Virus record (IMG/VR): IMGVR_UViG_3300008261_000079
Span: 1-33,694 of that record
Origin: a virus
Length of the DNA stretch: 33,694 nucleotides
Reading direction: 5' to 3' (one strand)
Shown: positions 7,682 through 13,090 of the stretch, piece by piece
How the letters are laid out: every line of letters starts with the position of its first letter
Numbering within the stretch: position 1 is the first letter of the stretch
Notes under the pieces: generated by a model
The model's input: the letters and a program-made list of their open reading frames with translations, nothing else
Databases searched by the model: none
Told to the model about the DNA's origin: nothing
Translations under genes and position numbers: made by a program

Positions 7682-7825
7682 ATGAAACATAAGATAGACA
7701 CGGACACAGTAACCAATTGGTTAGTTATCATCGGATTCATAGCCTTCACATTGTGGATAAGCTATTCACACTTGGAATTCGCTTCTAGAATGGAAGCAAC
7801 TAGACAAGTATTTACTCAAAGATAA
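7682..7825 (+). CDS. Early single-span membrane microprotein
   Basis: The 47-aa protein has one probable membrane span at residues 13-29 (WLVIIGFIAFTLWISYS), with charged residues on both sides. The start has the AGGACA-type ribosome site common to the early genes here. It is the first gene after the early promoter and ends 14 bases before the next gene. No family is recognised. Small early membrane proteins in phages often act on the host envelope or exclude competing phages, but this is inference. A perfect DnaA-box sequence on the reverse strand (TTATCCACA, 7752-7760) lies within its codons. Confidence 0.6.
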   Translation: MKHKIDTDTVTNWLVIIGFIAFTLWISYSHLEFASRMEATRQVFTQR

Positions 7826-7839
7826 GGAAACATAGAAAC

Positions 7840-8163
7840 ATGAACAATGCACTTACACTTAATCAACTTCAGGCGGTTAAAGCCGCTTACGCTAAGCATA
7901 GGTTTCGAAGCATCAGCACTAGGGCAAAGTTTGCTCTGGCGTTAGAAGGTCTTGTGGACCATCACGATATCCAAAGTGTACGCAATAAGCGTACAGGGAA
8001 CGTGGTGATGTACGCAAATTTGGGTGATACTTACAATACTACAATACTCTGCTACGTTAGTGATGCGTGCCCCAAAATGACTCACCCTGCAAATTGGAAG
8101 TATAAAATTCAGTTTAGACTAGGTTCGTGGGGTGACTTAGTTGAATCTGGACTTTACGAATAA
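7840..8163 (+). CDS. Early protein of unknown function, upstream of hammerhead 1
   Basis: The 107-aa soluble protein has a helical, basic N-terminal half (LQAVKAAYAKHRFRSISTR) and a beta-rich second half with aromatic residues. The start has an AAGGAAACA site. Its UAA stop codon forms the base of stem II of a hammerhead ribozyme. No known family is recognised. The gene at 10085-10411 has the same arrangement with a second ribozyme, but the two proteins are not obviously homologous. Confidence 0.7.
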   Translation: MNNALTLNQLQAVKAAYAKHRFRSISTRAKFALALEGLVDHHDIQSVRNKRTGNVVMYANLGDTYNTTILCYVSDACPKMTHPANWKYKIQFRLGSWGDLVESGLYE

Positions 8164-8218
8164 GACGAAACAGGGAATATTCCCTGTACAATGGTGATAC
8201 CATTGCTGATGAGTCTAA
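8161..8218 (+). ncRNA. Type II hammerhead ribozyme 1
   Basis: All core elements are present in type II order (stem II open). Stem II strand AGAC (8163-8166) is followed by GAAA (8167-8170). Stem III is CAGGGA/UCCCUG (8171-8176 and 8181-8186) with loop AUAU. U8187 pairs with the last A of GAAA, and A8188 is the residue 5' of the cleavage site (GUA, cut before C8189). Stem I is CAAUGG/CCAUUG (8189-8194 and 8200-8205) with loop UGAUA. The core CUGAUGA is at 8206-8212, then stem II strand GUCU (8213-8216). The conserved G10.1-C11.1 pair is present (G8213-C8166). The stop codon UAA (8161-8163) of the preceding gene is part of the element. The related copy at 10409 keeps the core and changes the stems in a compensatory way. 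Confidence 0.92.
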
Positions 8219-8237
8219 GTCAGAAACGGACATAAAC

Positions 8238-8468
8238 ATGAACCAGATAAACACAGATAAAGAGTGCGTACGCCTCTATTCATTCTCTAAAACCTACGGA
8301 CATACAACCGCTGAAGTATTCTTGCAAGCTGACGAGGACGGACGTATACAATACTTCGCGAGCCGTCAGGTAGACAGGAAAGCTGCACGGATTGCCCACT
8401 CAGTTAAGGTAAAAGCACGTGAGGTACGTGAACTTCTGCGAGTAGCCGTAGCCAGGGGGGCAGAATGA
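8238..8468 (+). CDS. Early protein, paralogue of 9823-10047
   Basis: The 76-aa protein shares a pattern with the 74-aa protein at 9823: a SKT-G-TTA core (YSFSKTYGHTTAEVFL against YTWSKTNGNTTATAYI), a central polar region, and a matching helical end (VKVKAREVRELLRVA against VEVTKAKLKELCGIA). This suggests a gene duplication inside the early operon. The fold looks like a beta hairpin followed by a helix. It is the first gene on the 3' product of hammerhead 1, starting 49 bases after the cut. Function unknown. Confidence 0.7.
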   Translation: MNQINTDKECVRLYSFSKTYGHTTAEVFLQADEDGRIQYFASRQVDRKAARIAHSVKVKAREVRELLRVAVARGAE

Positions 8469-8812
8469 GTACCATTTACAGCGAACTATATACCGTCAGA
8501 AAAGGCGGTATAGCTTACCTATTCGAAGCAAAATTCGAAACCATGCGAAAAGCTGATGAATGGGTGATATACCCCGTGTCAGACGTTGAATCAGTCATTA
8601 TTCAGTGCGGGACACGGATTGCAAGATTGAACCTACTGACGGGTGAGGGCATTCTATCGGCTAGGCGGTCAGGGGGTGCGTATAGCGTCCATTTATCCCC
8701 TGCGTTGGGGGCTAAGCCGTACCAATTCCCTAAGGGACTTTGTGAGGCTATCTTAGAATCACCCGTAGCAGGTACTAAAGTGAATCTATCTAACGGGCAT
8801 CACCATTTCTAA
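8465..8812 (+). CDS. Early protein of unknown function
   Basis: The 115-aa protein starts in an ATGA overlap with the gene before it, after a run of G that serves as ribosome site. It is predicted to be mostly beta strand (VIIQCGTRIARLNLLTGEGI) and ends in a natural histidine-rich tail, GHHHF. No family is recognised. A strong hairpin follows the stop codon. Confidence 0.65.
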   Translation: MSTIYSELYTVRKGGIAYLFEAKFETMRKADEWVIYPVSDVESVIIQCGTRIARLNLLTGEGILSARRSGGAYSVHLSPALGAKPYQFPKGLCEAILESPVAGTKVNLSNGHHHF

Positions 8813-8826
8813 CCTATTCGCCACTT

Positions 8827-8848
8827 GCTAGGGCTCCCAAGCCCTAGC
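8827..8848 (+). other. Nine-base-pair RNA hairpin without U tract
   Basis: GCTAGGGCT (8827-8835) and AGCCCTAGC (8840-8848) form a perfect 9-bp stem with a CCCA loop in the gap between two early genes. No run of U follows, so it is not a standard intrinsic terminator. It may stabilise RNA ends or be an RNase III-type processing site. Confidence 0.7.
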
Positions 8849-8867
8849 CTACCAGGACATAACAAAC

Positions 8868-9107
8868 ATGAAACGAACATTTACACAATCAGAAATCACA
8901 ATCGAACGGTCACACGGTGGATATAACCTATCGGTCATCACTGACACGGGGAACTATTACCATCAGCGGTACCTATGGTACACGAAGCGTGACGCCATGA
9001 AACAGTTCACGGATTACGTCAATGAACAAGAATTGGAATTCTCACGCTTAGACCTTTACAGTAGGCTAACACACCCTAGCCGAAGCCCGTACACTTGGAG
9101 CAACTAA
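8868..9107 (+). CDS. Early protein of unknown function
   Basis: The 79-aa protein starts with an AGGACA site 10 bases before the ATG. It looks like a small beta-beta-beta-alpha domain (EITIERSHGGYNLSVITDTG followed by a Tyr-rich loop and the helix DAMKQFTDYVNEQE). This shape occurs in many small phage proteins, but I cannot name a family. It ends one base before the next gene starts. Confidence 0.65.
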   Translation: MKRTFTQSEITIERSHGGYNLSVITDTGNYYHQRYLWYTKRDAMKQFTDYVNEQELEFSRLDLYSRLTHPSRSPYTWSN

Positions 9108-9108
9108 C

Positions 9109-9372
9109 ATGAAACCCGATATTTACATATCTGATACCCTTCACCTCAAAATCCTGCCCCTAACACGGGCAGGGGAAACACCTTACCACGAACTGATAAA
9201 AGCGTGTACCAACGTAGGCATAAGCATACATGAACTGACAATTCATGCCCGCCCAGGATTGGTAAACAGAATTGAAAACGCAGGGTATAGAGTGGCTTCT
9301 AAATTACCCAAAACAGATTTTGACAATCTGACAGATGACGAACTCATGAAAGAGCTAGGACTAGAGGCATAA
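9109..9372 (+). CDS. Early protein of unknown function
   Basis: The 87-aa protein is separated by only a base or so from the genes on both sides, so it is part of a tight operon. It has a helical centre (YHELIKACTNVGISIHELT) and an acidic C-terminal helix (DNLTDDELMKELGLEA). A GGAG lies upstream of the start. No family is recognised. Confidence 0.6.
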   Translation: MKPDIYISDTLHLKILPLTRAGETPYHELIKACTNVGISIHELTIHARPGLVNRIENAGYRVASKLPKTDFDNLTDDELMKELGLEA

Positions 9373-9373
9373 A

Positions 9374-9619
9374 ATGAAACACACAACCGACAAAAACTAC
9401 TTCGCAGACCTTCGACCCCCCGTTAAGGGGGAACCAACCCACGACCCCGATAGGTTCCGTCACGAGGTTATGGAGCGTATCATAGAATCAAGACAACTCC
9501 AAGCCGAACCCAAGCGGTATCGCAGGGTAGCAGATTGGGACAAAATCGGGTCATTCATTGGCATGGTGGTCATCATTGGCACATTGGTCTTATGGCTATT
9601 TATTGGCGGTGGTAAATGA
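9374..9619 (+). CDS. Early tail-anchored membrane protein
   Basis: The 81-aa protein has a polar, basic first part (residues 1-55) and a C-terminal membrane span at about residues 57-78 (IGSFIGMVVIIGTLVLWLFI), giving a tail-anchored topology with the N-terminal part probably in the cytoplasm. Its stop overlaps the next start as ATGA. The function is unknown; the topology would suit an effector at the inner membrane. Confidence 0.65.
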   Translation: MKHTTDKNYFADLRPPVKGEPTHDPDRFRHEVMERIIESRQLQAEPKRYRRVADWDKIGSFIGMVVIIGTLVLWLFIGGGK

Positions 9620-9783
9620 TGCTGAAGCGTAAACGGGGACGCCCTAAGGTTGAGCCACACGCCAACAGCGGGGTATCGCTTCCCGTTCGTCAATGGGTAT
9701 GGCTACGCTGCCAACCCGAACCCGTCAGGGTGCTATTGAGGAACCTGATTGAGGCGGAGATGCTCCGCCGTAGAAAAGATTGA
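9616..9783 (+). CDS. Small ribbon-helix-helix-like DNA-binding protein
   Basis: The 55-aa protein begins with an AT-hook-like basic segment (KRKRGRPK, residues 4-11). A short beta strand (GVSLPV) and two helices (RQWVWLRC and EPVRVLLRNLIEAEML) follow. That order is typical of ribbon-helix-helix repressors, which dimerise through the strand and insert it into the DNA major groove. The ATG overlaps the upstream stop. Its own stop codon overlaps the -35 box of a strong promoter, which makes it a candidate regulator of that promoter or of the early operon. The family call is by pattern only. Confidence 0.6.
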   Translation: MMLKRKRGRPKVEPHANSGVSLPVRQWVWLRCQPEPVRVLLRNLIEAEMLRRRKD

Positions 9784-9810
9784 CAATTTATATACAGTTG
9801 CGTATATAAT
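9780..9810 (+). promoter_or_regulatory. Strong internal early promoter
   Basis: A perfect -35 TTGACA (9780-9785) is followed 17 bases later by TATATA (9803-9808), or 19 bases later by a perfect TATAAT (9805-9810). It lies between the ribbon-helix-helix gene and the gene at 9823. The predicted leader is very short. This is one of the best sigma70 promoters in the window. Confidence 0.75.
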
Positions 9811-9822
9811 GATAGAGGACAC

Positions 9823-10047
9823 ATGAACAACATGAACAACCAACCAGAACGAATCGCCGTCATCAAGTTTTACACTTGGTCAAAAACCAACGGTAACACC
9901 ACCGCCACCGCCTACATCACGATTGATGGAGGGCAGCTTGTAAACACGGGTCAAGTGCAACACTCAGAGTTGCGGGTACTTGCATCAGTCGAAGTCACTA
10001 AAGCAAAGCTCAAAGAACTTTGCGGGATTGCAAAGAAAGGATATTGA
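9823..10047 (+). CDS. Early protein, paralogue of 8238-8468
   Basis: The 74-aa protein is related to the one at 8238-8468 through the shared SKT/GNTTA core and similar C-terminal helix. It follows directly on the strong promoter at 9780. Two starts are possible, ATG 9823 and ATG 9832; the second has the 10-12-base spacing from AGGA seen at other early genes, so the protein may begin MNNQPERIAV. Function unknown. Confidence 0.7.
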   Translation: MNNMNNQPERIAVIKFYTWSKTNGNTTATAYITIDGGQLVNTGQVQHSELRVLASVEVTKAKLKELCGIAKKGY

Positions 10048-10052
10048 CAACA

Positions 10053-10070
10053 GGGGAGGGTAACCTCCCC
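10053..10070 (+). other. RNA hairpin with GUAA tetraloop
   Basis: GGGGAGG (10053-10059) and CCTCCCC (10064-10070) form a 7-bp stem closed by GTAA, a GNRA-type tetraloop. It occupies most of the short gap between two early genes and lies just before an AGGACA ribosome site. No U tract follows. It could protect the end of a processed RNA or tune translation of the next gene. Confidence 0.7.
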
Positions 10071-10084
10071 AACAGGACACAACC

Positions 10085-10411
10085 ATGAACAACACAACAA
10101 CACAACACGACATTGAGCCATTGGCTTACACGACTAAGGTTAACCACCAGATTGGGGATGACGGGCTACCGTTCATTACCAGCATTGACTTCATGCCACT
10201 AGATGACATCAAGAGTTCTCACCCACGGGACGTATTCACGCTTCACTATCCACGGAAGCGTGGGATAGGTAGCGGTAGAATCCCTGGCTACATTGAAACG
10301 GGAACGTTCAACACGGGAGACCCACGAGCTATGCTAGGCAGGGCATTGGCTATGGGCGAAGCGTCCAAGATGCTTGCTACTCTCAATTACAATACGGACT
10401 TCAGCGTATAA
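10085..10411 (+). CDS. Early protein of unknown function, upstream of hammerhead 2
   Basis: The 108-aa protein starts after an AGGACACAACC leader. It has a Thr/Asn/Gln-rich start, a central beta-rich region (FTLHYPRKRGIGSGRIPGYI) and a C-terminal helix (DPRAMLGRALAMGEASKMLA). Its UAA stop codon forms the base of stem II of the second hammerhead ribozyme, exactly as for the gene at 7840-8163. No family is recognised. Confidence 0.7.
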   Translation: MNNTTTQHDIEPLAYTTKVNHQIGDDGLPFITSIDFMPLDDIKSSHPRDVFTLHYPRKRGIGSGRIPGYIETGTFNTGDPRAMLGRALAMGEASKMLATLNYNTDFSV

Positions 10412-10466
10412 GGCGAAACGGGGAGCAATCCCCGTCAGGTGGTAAAGCCGCCTCTGACGAGCCTAG
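10409..10466 (+). ncRNA. Type II hammerhead ribozyme 2
   Basis: Same architecture as the copy at 8161. Stem II strand AGGC (10411-10414) precedes GAAA (10415-10418). Stem III is CGGGGA/UCCCCG (10419-10424 and 10429-10434) with a GCAA tetraloop. U10435 and C10436 form the GUC cleavage triplet, cut before A10437. Stem I is AGGUGG/CCGCCU (10437-10442 and 10448-10453) with loop UAAAG. The core CUGACGA is at 10454-10460, then stem II strand GCCU (10461-10464). Compared with copy 1, stem II changes A-U to G-C, stem III changes A-U to G-C, and stem I is rewritten while still paired. The core varies only at the position that is free to vary. This covariation strongly supports a functional RNA. Confidence 0.93.
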
Positions 10467-10488
10467 ACCGTCAGCTAAGGAACACAAC

Positions 10489-10905
10489 ATGAAACAAACA
10501 GAACCAACCATTGACCTCACCATGAGGACGCCAATCATCAGCAGCGACAAAGAAGTTTTCACGAACAAGCGGGACTTCATCAACCATTGCTTGGAAGTTA
10601 TGGGGCATCAGCGTGGGGTCGAAGTCAAATCCCACAAGTTCAGCAAGGACACGACTGTTTACGAGCTGTTTTACCATTCTTTTGCAAATAGCAAGCATAT
10701 CTGGATGTCATCCTTCGTAAGCGAACAAGACCTATGGGACAGGTCAGAGCGTGAGGCATTGCGTATCCTCAATGAACTGAATTGCAATCGGTCTTACGAT
10801 ACCCAATACACTCTGGAGGACGTCATTGCATCAGCTAAGGCAGGAGAGGATGTCAGCTATTGGCAAGACCTCTTAGATACATTGAACGCAAGCGTAAAGT
10901 TGTGA
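10489..10905 (+). CDS. Early protein of unknown function
   Basis: The 138-aa soluble, helical protein starts 52 bases after the cut site of hammerhead 2, with an AAGGAACA site. It begins with a polar stretch and continues with helices such as KRDFINHCLEVMGHQRG and SEREALRILNELNC. The TTGAAC of the next promoter lies in its last codons. No family is recognised. Confidence 0.65.
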   Translation: MKQTEPTIDLTMRTPIISSDKEVFTNKRDFINHCLEVMGHQRGVEVKSHKFSKDTTVYELFYHSFANSKHIWMSSFVSEQDLWDRSEREALRILNELNCNRSYDTQYTLEDVIASAKAGEDVSYWQDLLDTLNASVKL

Positions 10906-10911
10906 TATACT
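10882..10911 (+). promoter_or_regulatory. Promoter for the replication initiator
   Basis: TTGAAC (10882-10887), an 18-base spacer and TATACT (10906-10911) give a good sigma70 match overlapping the end of the upstream gene. Transcription would start at about 10918, so nearly the whole leader up to the ATG at 10975 would be the structured element described next. Confidence 0.65.
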
Positions 10912-10920
10912 TATAGGGTT

Positions 10921-10971
10921 AAGGGGCGGAGGCTTGAGTACCACCAGGTCAAAGCCCTTTAGCAGTGGTAC
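10921..10971 (+). other. Structured leader (possible pseudoknot) of the initiator mRNA
   Basis: AAGGG (10921-10925) can pair with CCCTT (10955-10959), and GTACCAC (10938-10944) can pair with GTGGTAC (10965-10971). The order 1-2-1'-2' is that of an H-type pseudoknot. The second stem ends three bases before the initiator ATG, and there is no ribosome site in the usual place, so folding should control translation. The 7-bp hairpin alone is certain as a sequence feature; the pseudoknot is an inference. Confidence 0.55.
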
Positions 10972-10974
10972 AAA

Positions 10975-11787
10975 ATGGATAACTTAAACGCTTCGGCGTC
11001 ACTCAAAACTACATCTCTTTTGGGCTGGTATAAATGGTACTCCCGTGATTTCTGGGCATCCATGACCGTTCGCTCAATGTCCCCAATAGCTAGAAGCATT
11101 TACCGTGACTTGCTAGACATTCAATGGGAGCATGGGCAACTACTTCCAAAACCTAGACTACTTCGGGCGTTGGGCTGGAGTGAATCCGAATGGGAAGAAT
11201 TCGAGCCATACCTTCAGGAATGTTTTCCCAATGGCATCAACCCCAAGATGGACGAGATACGCCAACAAGCAATAGAAGACCGTGAACGACAAGCGGAGAA
11301 AGGTAGAAAGTCAGCAGAAGCAAGGGCGAGAATTAAAGAGTTTGGGAATGAACCAACCACGATTCAACCACGGTTCAACCACGGTTCAACAGATGTTCAA
11401 CGGGTGTTCAACCAAACAGAAACAGAAACAGAAACAGAAACAGAAACAGAAACAGAAACATATAAAAGATTTATAAAACCATCGCAAAGCGAGGTCGAAG
11501 AGTATCTTGTTGAAAGAAGATGGAAGAACCCTGAGCGAAAGGCAGAACAGTTTATAAGCCACTATGAATCTAAAGGGTGGAAGATTGGTAAAGCCAAAAT
11601 GAAAAGCTGGAGGTCAGCGGTTATCACTTGGGAAGGTCGAATGACTGATGACGACTTTGTACCCAAGCCTAAACCCAAAGAACCCATTGAGGGAATTGAC
11701 TTCCAGATACTACCAAGTGGACTAGAAGTTACACTAGATGGGCGTCTATGGTGCATTGATACTTGGAGAAAAGAGAATGGATTATAA
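10975..11787 (+). CDS. Replication initiator / helicase loader (DUF1376 plus DnaT-like)
   Basis: The 270-aa protein has two recognisable parts. Residues 15-95 match the DUF1376 type found in phage replication genes (WYSRDFWASM, ARSIYRDLLDIQWEHGQLLP). Residues 165-222 resemble the C-terminal DnaT/replication-protein region (FISHYESKGWKIGKAKMKSW). A basic helix (100-120) and a low-complexity linker (125-163, ending in seven Thr-Glu pairs) join them. By analogy with lambda O or DnaT it should bind the origin and help load the DnaB-like helicase encoded directly downstream. The linker DNA carries iterons and hexamer repeats that look like the origin itself. The helicase ATG lies 11 bases before its stop. 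Confidence 0.8.
   Translation: MDNLNASASLKTTSLLGWYKWYSRDFWASMTVRSMSPIARSIYRDLLDIQWEHGQLLPKPRLLRALGWSESEWEEFEPYLQECFPNGINPKMDEIRQQAIEDRERQAEKGRKSAEARARIKEFGNEPTTIQPRFNHGSTDVQRVFNQTETETETETETETETYKRFIKPSQSEVEEYLVERRWKNPERKAEQFISHYESKGWKIGKAKMKSWRSAVITWEGRMTDDDFVPKPKPKEPIEGIDFQILPSGLEVTLDGRLWCIDTWRKENGL
11361..11412 (+). repeat. Origin-like iterons, five copies at 11-bp spacing
   Basis: TTCAAC occurs at 11363, 11374, 11385, 11396 and 11407, each exactly 11 bp from the next, inside longer units close to GGTTCAACCAC. Eleven is not a multiple of three, so the encoded peptide (IQPRFNHGSTDVQRVFNQ) is not repetitive; the repeat is kept as DNA. The position inside the initiator gene, between its two domains, matches lambda ori within gene O. 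I predict these are the initiator binding sites. Confidence 0.75.
11416..11460 (+). repeat. CAGAAA hexamer array next to the iterons
   Basis: Seven consecutive copies of the hexamer CAGAAA run from 11417 to 11458. They encode (Thr-Glu)7 in the linker of the initiator. Directly after them comes an A+T-rich stretch (11460-11479, TATAAAAGATTTATAAAA). The strand asymmetry and A+T richness next to the iterons fit a DNA-unwinding element. The array may also vary in copy number by slippage; changes of whole hexamers keep the reading frame. Confidence 0.8.
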
Positions 11788-13084
11788 CGTTTCTCTAGAG
11801 GCGGAGAAAAGTGTACTAGGCTCCATGATTCTAAGCCAACGTGCCGCCACTAAGGGGTCAACCCTGCTAGATGGAAACGACTTCTTTAGACCAGGGCATA
11901 CCTTAATCTTTGAAGCTATACAAAGCCTAGTCAACAAGCGTTTAGACGTGGACTTGGTTACGCTCAGGGCAGAACTTGGAAGTGACTTGGTGAACGCTGG
12001 AGGTATGGACTATCTCATGCAGATTGCGGAATATGTACCTTCAGCAGCCAACCTTGAGACATATTCCAAGATTGTCAAGGATAGGAGCATGAGAAGGAAG
12101 CTAGTCGAGAAGGCTGGAGAGTTAGTTACCTTAGCTAAAGATGAAGAACAACCCATTGAGGACGTGTTAACCAAGTCTATCCAGAGCATCACGAGTATTC
12201 AGAAGGGGAACACTCAATCACCCTTGATTAAGTTAGGGAAAGCTATGCAGGAATGGGATGACCAGCTTTTGTCTGATGACCCGAGCAATCTATATTCAAC
12301 TGGATTCCCAACCCTTGACAAGTCTTGCGGTGGCTTTGGAGCTGGAGACCAAGTTATCGTAGGTGCGTACTCAGGCATGGGTAAAACATCGTTTGCTTTC
12401 GAGACGTGCTTATTGTCCTGCCAGAAGTCAAACAAACCTTGGGTATTTTTCTCTATGGAGATGACTGCAAACCAGTTAATCAGTCGTTTCATACAGTCAA
12501 GAACGGGTATTGGGATTAACCGCCAGAGACAAAGAGACTTTAACGAGATGGATTACACTCTCATGGCAAACTATATGGAAGAGTTTCACGCCCTTCCAAT
12601 ATACATTTTGGACTCAGGAGCCGTGACCCCTGCAAACGTGCGTCTACGGCTCTCAGAGGTGGCAGAAAAGCATGGTTGTGTCGGTGGCTTTGTCATTGAC
12701 TACTTGGGCATGGCGGTAAAGAGTCACCCACAACATAGAGCAACCGCCGTAGAACAATTCTGTTTTGAGACTAAGGAGATAGCAAAGGAGTATGGATGCA
12801 CCAGCATTATCTTGAGCCAGCTATCCCGTGAATCAGTACGCTCAGATAATAGGGAGCCAGATGCTCCAAGCCTTCACCACCTCAAGGAATCTGGAGGCAT
12901 TGAGGCAAGTGCTGACCTAGTGTTTGCCCTGCATAGACCTGAGTACTGGAAGGCAAAGAAGGAGGAGAGGAAAGAACAAGTAGCAGAAGCGTACATTCAT
13001 ATCCTGAAACAGCGGTACGGAGCTACTGGAGTGGTTGAACTAGCCTTTGTGCCAACTCAAGCAAGGTGGGTGGAGAAGAAGTAG
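11777..13084 (+). CDS. dnaB: Replicative DNA helicase, DnaB family
   Basis: The 435-aa protein starts at ATG 11777, the beginning of the normal DnaB N-terminal domain (SLEAEKSVLGSMIL). That domain covers about residues 1-105, followed by a linker helix and a RecA-like motor. Walker A is GAYSGMGKT (196-204), the FFSMEM motif is at 224-229, Walker B is FVIDYL (305-310), SQLSRE is at 347-352, and the LVFALHRPEYW segment is at 381-391. It should form a hexamer that unwinds the fork ahead of the host polymerase. It is coupled to the initiator gene by an 11-base overlap. Confidence 0.95.
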   Translation: MDYNVSLEAEKSVLGSMILSQRAATKGSTLLDGNDFFRPGHTLIFEAIQSLVNKRLDVDLVTLRAELGSDLVNAGGMDYLMQIAEYVPSAANLETYSKIVKDRSMRRKLVEKAGELVTLAKDEEQPIEDVLTKSIQSITSIQKGNTQSPLIKLGKAMQEWDDQLLSDDPSNLYSTGFPTLDKSCGGFGAGDQVIVGAYSGMGKTSFAFETCLLSCQKSNKPWVFFSMEMTANQLISRFIQSRTGIGINRQRQRDFNEMDYTLMANYMEEFHALPIYILDSGAVTPANVRLRLSEVAEKHGCVGGFVIDYLGMAVKSHPQHRATAVEQFCFETKEIAKEYGCTSIILSQLSRESVRSDNREPDAPSLHHLKESGGIEASADLVFALHRPEYWKAKKEERKEQVAEAYIHILKQRYGATGVVELAFVPTQARWVEKK

Positions 13085-13090
13085 AACGGA

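Noticed and set aside
7752-7760. Perfect DnaA box (reverse TTATCCACA) as a replication origin
   Set aside because: It is a single box inside codons of a membrane protein, with only a poor second match nearby; the iteron cluster at 11361 is a far better origin candidate.
8329-8340. CUGACGAG inside the 76-aa early gene and CUGAUGAA at about 8551 in the next gene
   Set aside because: Both lie in coding sequence and lack a GAAA with pairable stems at the right distance.
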